Positions 1 to 7,746 of a DNA stretch of 64,000 bases are shown here, one piece after another. The notes beneath the pieces are model-generated. The model was given only the letters and a program-made list of their open reading frames with translations, did no database searches and had not been told where the DNA came from. Both the position numbers and the translations under genes were made by a program. Position 1 is the first letter of the stretch. Every line of letters begins with the position of its first letter. Source of the DNA: Asticcacaulis sp. AC460 (GTDB lineage Bacteria > Pseudomonadota > Alphaproteobacteria > Caulobacterales > Caulobacteraceae); assembly GCF_000495795.1 (NCBI RefSeq), contig NZ_AWGD01000031.1:124001-188000 (forward strand), given 5' to 3'.

Positions 1-463
1 GCGCCACCGCCAGGGCGAAGCGCATGTGCCCGGGCGTTCCGGCTACCGGATGGCGCACGATCTCATAGGCCACCGGCACCAAGGTCAGCATGATCGTCAC
101 CGCCGCCACACCCATCAGGGTGTACATAAGCCCGTGAAAAGCGTCGGACACAAAGAAATGCGACGGTTGCGCCTGGGCGGCCTGGAAGACGATATAGCCG
201 AGTTCGAACGCTGCCGGCGCGATCAGGCCCCACTGGACAAACGCCATAGGCCATTTCGATTGCCGCTGCGGCTGGACGAAGTGCAGGTATACGGCCTGGG
301 TCGCGGCGAAGATGGCCAGGGACAGGGCGAACTTGGCCGGTTTGATCCAGACATTTATGCCCTCAACCAGGCGGAAATCGAAAGCCTGGGCGACTGAGAA
401 GGCGAGGAAACAGGCAGCGAGAACGACCGCTGTGGCCGTCAGGGTTTTCTGGGCGGAGGTCAT
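1..463 (-). CDS. Integral membrane protein, partial (runs off left edge)
   Basis: Only the N-terminal part, about 154 codons, is inside the window; the frame stays open to base 1. It begins MTSAQKTLTATAVVLAACFL and has at least four hydrophobic stretches that look like membrane helices, with the short charged loops QPQRQSKWP and HFFVSDAFHG between them. The start ATG lies one base after the stop of the ABA4-like gene (465-893), so the two are surely cotranscribed and probably translationally coupled. I do not recognise a named family with certainty; a small bacterial inner-membrane protein of unknown role is the safe reading. The missing C-terminus prevents a length comparison. Confidence 0.7.
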   Translation of the reverse strand, partial: MTSAQKTLTATAVVLAACFLAFSVAQAFDFRLVEGINVWIKPAKFALSLAIFAATQAVYLHFVQPQRQSKWPMAFVQWGLIAPAAFELGYIVFQAAQAQPSHFFVSDAFHGLMYTLMGVAAVTIMLTLVPVAYEIVRHPVAGTPGHMRFALAVA

Positions 464-464
464 G

Positions 465-893
465 TCACGCCACTTTCGAACCGAAGGCGCGCAGGACGAC
501 GTAGAGCAACAGGCCAGCGGGACCGAACATGAAGGTCAGGCCCAGGCACGGCACGATCAGCCAGCCATTAACGCGGCGTTCGGCGCTGTCCTCGACGATC
601 CAGGCGCCGACGAACAGGTCGAAGGCCAGGTAGTGCAGCCAACCCGCCGTCAGGGCGAAGTCGTTGGCAAACAGGGCCTTGACCTGGGCCAGGGAAGAAT
701 AGCCGCCATTCGTGAAGGCATCGCGTCCCATGATCATCAGGCCGATATAGGCGGCGCCGAACACGATGGCCGCGGTCAGCCGCACCAGGGTGACCGAGCG
801 GCTGCGGAACGGCCGGACGGCCAGCCCCGCGATCAGCACGGCCCAACCGGCCATGGCCAGCAGGTTTCCAAGGTTGAACAGGGTTTCGGGCAT
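465..893 (-). CDS. ABA4-like family membrane protein
   Basis: 142 residues, four predicted membrane helices. The signature is the block WLHYLAFDLFVGAWIVED (about residues 86-103) followed by a hydrophobic helix and FGPAGLLLYVVLR near the C-terminus; this arrangement is typical of the ABA4-like (DUF4281) family, named for a plant protein needed for neoxanthin synthesis. The bacterial function is not established. A clear AGGAGG ribosome binding site stands 5 bases before ATG. It is first in a two-gene operon with the membrane protein at 1-463 and is divergent from the TetR gene at 990, which probably controls it. Confidence 0.8.
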   Translation of the reverse strand: MPETLFNLGNLLAMAGWAVLIAGLAVRPFRSRSVTLVRLTAAIVFGAAYIGLMIMGRDAFTNGGYSSLAQVKALFANDFALTAGWLHYLAFDLFVGAWIVEDSAERRVNGWLIVPCLGLTFMFGPAGLLLYVVLRAFGSKVA

Positions 894-967
894 GTTATCC
901 TCCTGATTGCGCCGACCATCTAATCACTGTATAGATGACGCATAAAGCACAATCTAAACACCGTCAA

Positions 968-987
968 GTTAAATCTTAACACTGTTA
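968..987. promoter_or_regulatory. Candidate TetR operator
   Basis: Two overlapping inverted repeats sit in the divergent region: GTTAA-ATC-TTAAC (968-980) and TAACA-C-TGTTA (977-987). They end two bases before the TetR start codon and lie within the AT-rich stretch that must hold the promoters of both divergent units. Autoregulation by the adjacent TetR protein is inferred from position and symmetry only. Confidence 0.4.
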
Positions 988-989
988 AA

Positions 990-1571
990 ATGCCACCCAA
1001 ACCCTATCACCATGGCGACCTGCGCCAGGCCCTTATCGACGCCACCGAAGAGATTCTGACCGAACGCGGTATGGAGGGCTTTTCGATGCGCGAAGCCGCC
1101 CGGCGCGCAGGCGTGTCTCCGGCGGCACCAGCGCACCATTTCGGCGATGCCCGCGGCCTGCTGACCGCCGTGGCGACCGGGGCCTTCCTCGACCTGCAGG
1201 AGGCTTTGCGTGCCGCCAATGCGCAGGGTGGCGAGAGCAAGCCGCTTCACGCCCAGGGCCGCGCCTATATCGACTTTGGCCTTGCCAACCCGGCCCGCTT
1301 CGATCTGATGTGGCGATGCGAAGCATTGAACCGCGGCGATCCGGCCTATTTGGCAGCCAGCGCCGGCGCCTTCTCTCTGCTGCACGAAGCGGTGACCGGC
1401 CTCCCGGTCCGTCCGGAGCAGCTTTGCGATGACAACAAACCGGGTATCGATGTCCGCGCCGTTTCGGCGTGGTCTTTGGTCCACGGTTTCACCACCCTGG
1501 CCCGCCAGGGCAATGTCGATCCCCACATGCCCGGGCTGATTGACGGGGTGTTGGCCGCGCTGGCGGTGTAA
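990..1571 (+). CDS. TetR/AcrR family transcriptional regulator (WHG domain)
   Basis: 193 residues. The N-terminus KPYHHGDLRQALIDATEEIL leads into a TetR helix-turn-helix (about residues 22-50: GFSMREAARRAGVSPAAPAHHF), and the C-terminal half fits the WHG-type ligand domain (LANPARFDLMWRCEAL, about 88-103). The start is fixed by the family N-terminus, yet no Shine-Dalgarno sequence precedes it (the bases before ATG are CTGTTAAA), so a leaderless transcript is possible. It is divergent from the ABA4-like operon and is its likely repressor. The downstream glycosyltransferase starts 37 bases after the stop. Confidence 0.88.
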   Translation: MPPKPYHHGDLRQALIDATEEILTERGMEGFSMREAARRAGVSPAAPAHHFGDARGLLTAVATGAFLDLQEALRAANAQGGESKPLHAQGRAYIDFGLANPARFDLMWRCEALNRGDPAYLAASAGAFSLLHEAVTGLPVRPEQLCDDNKPGIDVRAVSAWSLVHGFTTLARQGNVDPHMPGLIDGVLAALAV

Positions 1572-1608
1572 CCTTGCCGACGGGCGAAAATACCGCCATG
1601 AGAGGTTT

Positions 1609-3129
1609 ATGCTCGCGCGCCTGACACAGTATCCCTGGCTGACCGCCGTCGTCATCGGCATGACGGTGTTGCGCCTGATCACGGCGTCCCAGGTCGGGCT
1701 GGTGCCGGACGAAGCCTATTACTGGCTGTGGGCCCAGCATCCCGACCTCGGCTATTACGATCACCCGCCGATGGTGGCGTGGTGGATCATGGCCACTACC
1801 AATTATTTTTTCGATTCCGGCTTTTTTGTCCGGTTAAGTTTCGTCTTGAGTTTCCTGGGGTTGTCATGGCTGACGTATGACTCTGCGCGGGTGCTGTTTG
1901 ACACCGCTATCGCCCGGCGCGCTGTGTTGTGGCTGAATGCCTGCCTGCTGCTCAGCATAGGTTCGGTCGTCGCAACACCCGACCCGCCGTCGGTGTTGAT
2001 GTGGGCCGGTGGACTTTGGGCGCTGGCGCGGCTGCTAACCTCCAACAAGGGCTGGTGGTGGCTGGTCTTCGGCCTGTTCGCTGGCCTGGGCGTCGAAGCC
2101 AAGTACACCAACCTGTTCCTGGGCCTGGGCGTCGCTGCCTGGATGGTGATGGACAAGCCGGCACGCCGGTGGCTGCTGACGCCGTGGCCGTATCTCGGCG
2201 GCCTGGTGGCCTTGGCGGCGATGGCGCCGAACCTGATGTGGAACCTGAACCACGATTGGACGACCGTCGAAAAGCAGTTCGGCCGTATCGGCGCGCAGGA
2301 TTTCACGCTGAAGTTCCTGATCGAATTCATCCTGTCGCAGCCCCTGCTGCTCAATCCGCTGATCTTCGTGTTTGCGGCCCTTGGCGTACTGGCAGCCTTT
2401 CAGAACAGCGAATCGCGCCTGAAACTGCTGGTCGCCCTGCCCCTGCCGCTGTTCGCCTACCTGCTGGTCCACGTCTTTCACGACCGCATCCAGGGCAACT
2501 GGACCGCGCCGGTGTTTCCCGGGCTTGTGTTGCTGGGCGCGGTCGTCGCAGAGGGGATCGAGGGTAAAGGCTGGAACCGCGCGCGCTGGCTGGCGGCGCC
2601 GCTGGGGATCGCCCTGAGTGTGGGGGCACTGGTGTTCCTGGCCCTGACGCCTCGCTTGCCCGGCATGGGCGGTCTCTCGGAGGGATGGCAACGACTCGCC
2701 AATGAAATTCCGCGTCACCCAGGACCTCGGGTGAAGTGGATCGCGACCACCGATTATAACACCCACGCCGAACTGGCATATGTCGGCAAACAGTCGGTGT
2801 ATTACAATCCCGAACCTTTTTTTCCCTTGGCATGCTGCAGTTTTCATTGGATGCAGCCGACTCTGTACGCCATGGCCGAACGCGAACGCTACCCCTGGCA
2901 AAGCTCGCCACCGGCCGGGCAGTCTAAGGGTTTTCCGTGGCAAGGCCCGCCGCCTGAAGGGCTGGCCCTGATCGTGGTCGCTGCCGACAAACCGGTCGAT
3001 ATCGGCAAGTGTTTTTCCAAGGTCCAGGACGTCGGCACAGCGTCACGCACCGAAAAGCCCGGCAAGAAGTCGAGCTATCGATTGTATACGGGGACTTTGA
3101 AAGATCCAAACTGCGACCTGGCGGATTAG
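1609..3129 (+). CDS. ArnT/PMT-like family 39 glycosyltransferase
   Basis: 506 residues with about ten membrane helices in the first 380 positions and a soluble C-terminal part. The catalytic loop of GT39/ArnT-type enzymes is visible: VPDEAYYWLW (32-41, Asp34-Glu35) and DLGYYDHPPM (46-55). Such enzymes move a sugar from a polyprenyl-phosphate donor to a lipid or protein at the periplasmic face; the acceptor cannot be told here. I chose ATG 1609, preceded by GAGAGG, over an in-frame ATG at 1540 that would overlap the TetR gene. The gene ends convergently with the sigma factor at 3126, overlapping by four bases. Confidence 0.85.
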   Translation: MLARLTQYPWLTAVVIGMTVLRLITASQVGLVPDEAYYWLWAQHPDLGYYDHPPMVAWWIMATTNYFFDSGFFVRLSFVLSFLGLSWLTYDSARVLFDTAIARRAVLWLNACLLLSIGSVVATPDPPSVLMWAGGLWALARLLTSNKGWWWLVFGLFAGLGVEAKYTNLFLGLGVAAWMVMDKPARRWLLTPWPYLGGLVALAAMAPNLMWNLNHDWTTVEKQFGRIGAQDFTLKFLIEFILSQPLLLNPLIFVFAALGVLAAFQNSESRLKLLVALPLPLFAYLLVHVFHDRIQGNWTAPVFPGLVLLGAVVAEGIEGKGWNRARWLAAPLGIALSVGALVFLALTPRLPGMGGLSEGWQRLANEIPRHPGPRVKWIATTDYNTHAELAYVGKQSVYYNPEPFFPLACCSFHWMQPTLYAMAERERYPWQSSPPAGQSKGFPWQGPPPEGLALIVVAADKPVDIGKCFSKVQDVGTASRTEKPGKKSSYRLYTGTLKDPNCDLAD

Positions 3130-4331
3130 ATCTCCGCCAGCCGTTCACGCAGGAATTCGCGCTGAGCTTCATGCTGGCTGAGACCGACGGCGCGTTCATA
3201 GGCCGTTCGCGCCTCGTCCGGCCGGCCCAGGGTTTTCAGCACGTGGCCGCGCGCTACCCACCACGGCTGATAGTCTTTCAGCCGCACCGTATCCAGCCCG
3301 TCCAGCACCGCCAGCCCGTCAGCGGCCCGGCCGTCCTCGGTCAGGGCAACGGCGTAGTTGGTCCATGCCGCCAACGACGGCGCGATCTTCAACAGGGCCT
3401 CGTACAGACCGATAACCCCTTTCCAGTCCGAACCGCCCGCCACCGCGCTGCGGACGTGGACCGACTGGATCAGGGCTTCGAGCTGGAACCGGCCCGGTGT
3501 GCGCCTGGTTCCGGCGGCGTTCAGCATGCGGTTGGCAACTTCGATCCGACCCCAGTCCCATAACGCGAAATCCTGGTCGCCGAGGCGAACATAGCGGCCG
3601 CCGACATAGTGGGCCGCCTTGCGCGCCTGGCAATACAGCATCAGGGCCAGCAGCCCGTTTAGTTCCGGCGTCAGTGGCACCAGGCCATGCAAGGCCAGGC
3701 CCAGGTCGATCGCTTCGTCGGCCAGGCCGCGCCCCTCGCCGCCGTCGAAATCCACCCAGCCCAGGCCATAGGTAGCATAGATGGCATTGAGCAGGGCCGG
3801 CAGGCGCGCGGCATAGGCGTCGCTATCGGGCACTTCGAAAGCGATGCCGGCGTCGCGGATCTTGGTCTTGGCGCGGCTGAGGCGCTGGCCCATGGCCGAC
3901 GGTTTGACCAGGAAGCTGGAAGCGATGCGTTCGGCCGAAAGGCCCAGAACGGTCTGCAGCATCAGCGGCGTTCGGACCGTTTCGTCGATCGCCGGATGGG
4001 TGCAGACGAACATCAGCTTCAGCCGGTCATCGGGAAAAACCGGCTCGTTGGTATTTCTTTCCTGCATGAGAAGCTCCACGGTGGCTTCGGCTTCGCTGCG
4101 CACCCTGGCGCGGCGCCAGGAATCTTTCAGGCGGTTGCGGGCAATGACCAGCAGCCAGGCTTCCGGCCGGTCGGGTACGCCGCGGACGGGCCAGACCTCC
4201 AGGGCCCGCAGGAACGCGGCCGCCAGCGCCTCTTCGGCGGCCGCGATGTCGCGCGTCCGGGCGGCGAGATAGGCGACCAGCCGGCCATAGGCCGTCCGGG
4301 CAGCCTTTTCCGCTTCGGTGCGCGCGTCCAT
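3126..4331 (-). CDS. ECF42-type RNA polymerase sigma factor
   Basis: 401 residues, about twice the length of a minimal ECF factor. Residues 10-80 form region sigma2 (AEEALAAAFLRALEVWP, DRPEAWLLVIARNRLKD); residues 100-165 form sigma4 (RTPLMLQTVLGLSAERIASSFLV). The long C-terminal extension of about 230 residues ends in TPR-like helices (DYQPWWVARGHVLKTLGRPDEARTAYERAVGL) and is typical of the ECF42 group, which lacks an anti-sigma factor and is genetically paired with DGPF proteins. That partner is present: the DGPF gene at 4333-4674 ends one base before this start codon. Targets are not visible from the sequence. Confidence 0.9.
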   Translation of the reverse strand: MDARTEAEKAARTAYGRLVAYLAARTRDIAAAEEALAAAFLRALEVWPVRGVPDRPEAWLLVIARNRLKDSWRRARVRSEAEATVELLMQERNTNEPVFPDDRLKLMFVCTHPAIDETVRTPLMLQTVLGLSAERIASSFLVKPSAMGQRLSRAKTKIRDAGIAFEVPDSDAYAARLPALLNAIYATYGLGWVDFDGGEGRGLADEAIDLGLALHGLVPLTPELNGLLALMLYCQARKAAHYVGGRYVRLGDQDFALWDWGRIEVANRMLNAAGTRRTPGRFQLEALIQSVHVRSAVAGGSDWKGVIGLYEALLKIAPSLAAWTNYAVALTEDGRAADGLAVLDGLDTVRLKDYQPWWVARGHVLKTLGRPDEARTAYERAVGLSQHEAQREFLRERLAEI

Positions 4332-4332
4332 C

Positions 4333-4674
4333 CTACATCTCGAGTTGCGGGCGAACTTCGACGCAGCAACCGGCTCTGACCGGCACGCGGGCGGCCCATT
4401 TCAGGGCTTCATCGAGGCTGGGGACGTCGATCAGATAGAAGCCGCCCAGCATTTCTCGGATCTCGGCGAAGGGGCCATCCTGAACGGTGTGGTCTCCGTC
4501 GCCGATACGCACGGTGGTGGCGGTGTCGGGTCCCTGCAGCCCGGCGCCGCCGGTCATGACGCCGGCATCGATCAGGGTCTGGGTAAAGGCCGGCCAGGCG
4601 GCGGCGTAGTCCGGATCGTTGCGGTACGCGTCCCAATCTTCGGCGTGTTCATAGATCAGCAGAGCGTATTTCAT
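4333..4674 (-). CDS. YCII-related DGPF-domain protein
   Basis: 113 residues with the YCII fold: MKYALLIYEHAEDWD at the N-terminus, the defining motif VQDGPFAEIREMLGGFYLIDV at about 64-84, and a Cys pair near the end (AGCCVEVRP). DGPF proteins are the usual neighbours of ECF42 sigma factors and are thought to contribute to the signal or response, though the mechanism is unproven. Stop TAG is separated by one base from the ATG of the sigma factor, implying coupled translation. Confidence 0.9.
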   Translation of the reverse strand: MKYALLIYEHAEDWDAYRNDPDYAAAWPAFTQTLIDAGVMTGGAGLQGPDTATTVRIGDGDHTVQDGPFAEIREMLGGFYLIDVPSLDEALKWAARVPVRAGCCVEVRPQLEM

Positions 4675-4770
4675 GGTCGTGGTTCCTTGTCTGGATGAGC
4701 GCTTCAGCGCGGCTCATGACATCGACGCACGACCTTGCCCTATTTCGACAGGGGGCGAAAATTTTTTTGA

Positions 4771-4809
4771 AACCACGGATGAACACGGGTTTCCGGTCCA
4801 TCCGTGGTT
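4771..4809. repeat. Intergenic palindrome, AACCACGGAT type
   Basis: AACCACGGAT (4771-4780) pairs with ATCCGTGGTT (4800-4809), a perfect 10-bp stem, and the loop again contains GAACACGGG. There is no T-run on either strand after the stem, so it is not a standard terminator. It lies between the end of osmC and the start of the DGPF gene. It resembles dispersed palindromes seen in many genomes but I find no second copy in this window. Confidence 0.5.
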
Positions 4810-4817
4810 CAGAATGC

Positions 4818-5252
4818 TTACGCCAGAACGGCTTCCAGCGAGATCGGCACAGCCGACAAGGCCTTGGACACCGGACAACCGGCCTTGGCACCGGCCGCGA
4901 TCTCGTCGAACTGATCCTGGGAAATGCCCGGGATGACGGCCGTCAGCTTCAGCTTGATGGCGGTGATCGAGAAACCGCCTTCGCCTGGCTGCAGGTCGAC
5001 GCTGGCTTCGGTATCGATGCTGGTCGCGGTAAAGCCGGCATTGGCCAGGGCAAAGGCCAGGGCCATCGAGAAACAACCCGAATGGGCGGCGGCGATCAGT
5101 TCTTCCGGATTGGTGCCGGCCTGGCCGTCAGCGTTTTCGAAACGCAGCTTGAACGAATAGGGCTGGCTGCTGAGTACGCCGCTCTGGGTGGTCAGGGTGC
5201 CTTCGCCGGACTTGCCATCGCCTGCCCAGTGGGCTTTCGCGGTACGGATCAT
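4818..5252 (-). CDS. OsmC family peroxiredoxin
   Basis: 144 residues, full length for OsmC. Key features are the peroxidatic region AAAHSGCFSMALAFALANAG (Cys around residue 60) and the resolving Cys in AKAGCPVSKAL near the C-terminus, plus TNPEELIAAAHSGCF, a hallmark of the family. The role is reduction of organic hydroperoxides in the cytoplasm. The start at 5252 is preceded by GAGAGGAGA; a frame extension upstream to 5321 lacks homology and a ribosome site. A hairpin terminator from the previous gene sits just upstream (5274-5306), so it is expressed separately. Confidence 0.9.
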   Translation of the reverse strand: MIRTAKAHWAGDGKSGEGTLTTQSGVLSSQPYSFKLRFENADGQAGTNPEELIAAAHSGCFSMALAFALANAGFTATSIDTEASVDLQPGEGGFSITAIKLKLTAVIPGISQDQFDEIAAGAKAGCPVSKALSAVPISLEAVLA

Positions 5253-5273
5253 GGGATATCTCCTCTCACAGGA

Positions 5274-5306
5274 TAAAAACAGGAAGCGTGGCGGTTGTAG
5301 CCACGC
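5274..5306 (-). terminator. Rho-independent terminator of the PaaK-like gene
   Basis: Reading the minus strand, GCGTGGC (5306-5300) pairs with GCCACGC (5292-5286) around a 7-base loop and is followed shortly by a T-rich tract (TTTTTAT at 5280-5274). It starts three bases after the stop codon of the gene at 5309. Confidence 0.65.
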
Positions 5307-5308
5307 CG

Positions 5309-6571
5309 TCAGATCAGGCAAATAAAGTTTTCGTAGGATTTACCACGCGTGCGGTTGTCGGCGATGGCGGCAACGGCGTCGACCACGACCTCCTTCGCGC
5401 CGGTAACCTCTGCGATGTGGGCCCTGATCTGCCCCAGCTGCTCGTCACTCGCCGGGGCGTCGAACACGATTCGCAGGACAAAGCGCTCGAAATTCTCCTG
5501 GATCAGCTGACGGTGGGTATGGGCCGCAATCTTCATCAGCTTTACGCCCGAGAGGTTCGGCCAGAACAGGCTGCCGTCCGGACGTTTGAACATGTTGCGC
5601 AGACGCCCCGTAACCCGCTCCAGCGACCGCAGGCCCGGCGTCGCCTTATCCGGCTTGCCCCAGATGGCGTAATCGCCCGGCGCATAGCGGATCAGTGGCG
5701 TGGCATGGGCATAGTAGGGGGTGATGATCACCGGATGCGGATGGGCGCGCTTCGCGACAGGCGGTTCCTCTATCCACAGGTTTTCCTCGCACACCTTCAT
5801 GTCGCCCTTCGGCCCCTGGATGGCCACGGGGCCGGCTTCGGAACAGGAATAGAGGTTGATCAGGTGCCCTTTATAGGCCGCACGAATGGCGGTCAGGGTT
5901 TCGTCGCGGCAGGTTTCCCCCGTCAGCACGATCGCGTCGACGCCCGACAGGCAAGCGCCACCATCCACCTGCACCCAGCTATGCACGATGTTGGGGTAGG
6001 AGATGATCAGGCGCGGCCGGATTTGGGCGACCTCGCGGCATTGATCCGGCGGGGCCAAGGTAAAGTCGACGAAATGCACCGCGCCATGCCGGGTTTTCAA
6101 GGGCTCACCGCCTTCGCGGCTGCCGACGTCGCCTGTCACCGCCTTGGACATGGCCACCGGTTTCAGACTTTTCAGGCCGCGCCAGGCCAGGGCGCGTTCG
6201 GTCAGGCCTTCCGAGACATAGCGGCTGATGCTGGTGCGTATGAACGGCAGCGGCGTGCCCGTCGAGCCCGTCGTCTGCCCCGGTGACAGCGGCGCCATGA
6301 ACGCCGGGACCTGCGACGCCGCCAGGCCGAGGCGGTTGGCATAGGCCTCTTCGCGTGTCAGGACCGGAACCTGCTCCCAGCCGGCCATGTCGAACCGGTC
6401 GCCGTCGAACAGCGGATCCAGCCGCCCGGTGTCGCGGTAGAAGGGCACCCGCACCCGGGCGTGCCGGCACAGCTTTTCCAGCAGGCCATGCTGATAGGGA
6501 ACGACCACCTCACGCGGCATGGCCTGCGTCTTCAGGAAGGTCTCGAACATCTGGCGGCCCTGTGGCGTCAT
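5309..6571 (-). CDS. PaaK/CapK-like adenylate-forming enzyme
   Basis: 420 residues. The phosphate-binding motif GQTTGSTGTPL (about 98-108) and the later blocks NLYSCSEAGPVAIQ, RYAPGDYAIWG and LERVTGRLRNMFKRPDGSLFWP place it with the phenylacetate-CoA ligase (PaaK)/coenzyme F390 synthetase (CapK) relatives. It would activate a carboxylate as an acyl-adenylate; the substrate is unknown and the enzyme is not in a phenylacetate pathway cluster. I chose ATG 6571 because the upstream extension to 7489 overlaps the divergent outer-membrane gene and has no similarity; AGAGAAG stands at the right distance. Single-gene unit, divergent from the barrel gene at 6683. Confidence 0.82.
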   Translation of the reverse strand: MTPQGRQMFETFLKTQAMPREVVVPYQHGLLEKLCRHARVRVPFYRDTGRLDPLFDGDRFDMAGWEQVPVLTREEAYANRLGLAASQVPAFMAPLSPGQTTGSTGTPLPFIRTSISRYVSEGLTERALAWRGLKSLKPVAMSKAVTGDVGSREGGEPLKTRHGAVHFVDFTLAPPDQCREVAQIRPRLIISYPNIVHSWVQVDGGACLSGVDAIVLTGETCRDETLTAIRAAYKGHLINLYSCSEAGPVAIQGPKGDMKVCEENLWIEEPPVAKRAHPHPVIITPYYAHATPLIRYAPGDYAIWGKPDKATPGLRSLERVTGRLRNMFKRPDGSLFWPNLSGVKLMKIAAHTHRQLIQENFERFVLRIVFDAPASDEQLGQIRAHIAEVTGAKEVVVDAVAAIADNRTRGKSYENFICLI

Positions 6572-6682
6572 GCTTCTCTTGAACTTTCCCCAGGCGGTTG
6601 CACAGTGGTGGCCGCGGATGTATGGATAGGCGGTATTTTTCCCCCCGCGTCGTTTTATCCGATTCTTCTGGAGCTCTCCTCC

Positions 6683-7375
6683 ATGTTCAAGACCAAACCC
6701 GTATTTCTGTCCACCCTGGCCGTCACAGTCTCCGTGCTGGCCCTGTCCGCGGCTCCCGTCCTGGCCGACGACCTCAGCGGCACCCGTATCGGTGTCCATG
6801 CTGGTTATCTGTGGGGCGATATCGAGCCCAGCGGTTTCGATGACTTCGGTGACGACCATATCGAAGGCTACGAATCCGACGCCGAGGTCGGCGGGGTCGA
6901 AATCCGCCACGACTGGCAGAATGGCGACACCGTGTTCGGCCTGTACGCCGCCTGGACCGGCACCAATGCCGAAGGCGGCACTACGATCGAAAAGACTACG
7001 GTCGATTCCGAAGGCGTCGACATCTCGACCGACCACGGCTTCGATACCGAACTGGGCTGGCTGGCCTCGGCCGGCGGCCGTTTCGGCACAGTGATCAACG
7101 GTAATACCCTGATCTATGCCCAAGTCGGCGCCGCTTCCGGCCGGTTGAAGATCATCGAAACCGGCGACGGCGCCGGGGCCGAACGTCATGTTACCGCCTT
7201 TGGCTATACCGCCGGCGTCGGCATCGACTATCAGATCAGCGAGCGCTGGTCGGTCGGCATGGCGCTGCAACGCTTCGAACTCAGCGACGTCGAATTCGAG
7301 CCGGACGCCTTTGCCGCCGGCAAGATCAAGGTGAAGGGCAATATCGCCACCGCAACCGTCGGCTTCCGATTCTGA
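6683..7375 (+). CDS. Outer-membrane beta-barrel protein
   Basis: 230 residues with a signal peptide (LAVTVSVLALSAAPVLA, cleavage about 28). The mature part alternates polar and apolar residues in strands (IGVHAGYLWGDIEP, LGWLASAGGRFGTVI, AFGYTAGVGIDYQI) and ends in TVGFRF, with terminal Phe as expected for BamA-dependent insertion. It fits the small 8-stranded outer-membrane barrels of the OmpW/Omp25 type. GGAG lies 9-12 bases before the ATG. A strong terminator follows at 7412-7452. Confidence 0.82.
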   Translation: MFKTKPVFLSTLAVTVSVLALSAAPVLADDLSGTRIGVHAGYLWGDIEPSGFDDFGDDHIEGYESDAEVGGVEIRHDWQNGDTVFGLYAAWTGTNAEGGTTIEKTTVDSEGVDISTDHGFDTELGWLASAGGRFGTVINGNTLIYAQVGAASGRLKIIETGDGAGAERHVTAFGYTAGVGIDYQISERWSVGMALQRFELSDVEFEPDAFAAGKIKVKGNIATATVGFRF

Positions 7376-7411
7376 ATCTGCCGTTTTATCTGTAAAACAG
7401 CCTCTATTTGC

Positions 7412-7452
7412 ACACTCCGTCCGGTTCCCAGCCGGACGGAGTGTTGCTTTTT
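7412..7452 (+). terminator. Strong rho-independent terminator
   Basis: A perfect 13-bp stem (7412-7424 with 7432-7444), a 7-base loop, then TGCTTTTT. It closes the outer-membrane barrel gene. Confidence 0.9.
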
Positions 7453-7746
7453 GCGACACGCCCGTGCGGAACGGGCCAGGCGAATGCAAAACTTTGCAAA
7501 TTTCCGCCGAAGCCGAATATCGTCACAAAACCGAATAAATTAAAGGACTAGATGGACGTGACGGTGGGTAAGCCCTGCCCCGCATAACGCTGTCTGTGGC
7601 GCAAAATCATCAGAAATTCAACAAGCGTATAAAATTTCAATGACCGTTGATTTTTGCCCTTTACAGGCCGCGGTCCTTTCGACATCGTTGCAGCTGTAAC
7701 GCCAGTATAAAAATCGGCCACCTTCACTCCAGGGAGTGTTTCACTC
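7453..7746 (+). promoter_or_regulatory. Upstream region of TonB receptor with LacI-like palindrome
   Basis: Non-coding by inspection. CGTTGCAGCTGTAACG (7686-7701) is palindromic at 14 of 16 positions and is followed at 7706 by TATAAAA, a possible -10, so a repressor could act there. A short hairpin CACTCC-AG-GGAGTG (7725-7738) encloses the GGGAG ribosome binding site of the receptor gene. Assignments are from symmetry and position only. Confidence 0.4.

Noticed and set aside
6572-7489. N-terminal extension of the PaaK-like frame on the minus strand
   Set aside because: It is antisense to the outer-membrane barrel gene, has no similarity to the family and lacks a ribosome site; the family N-terminus begins at 6571.
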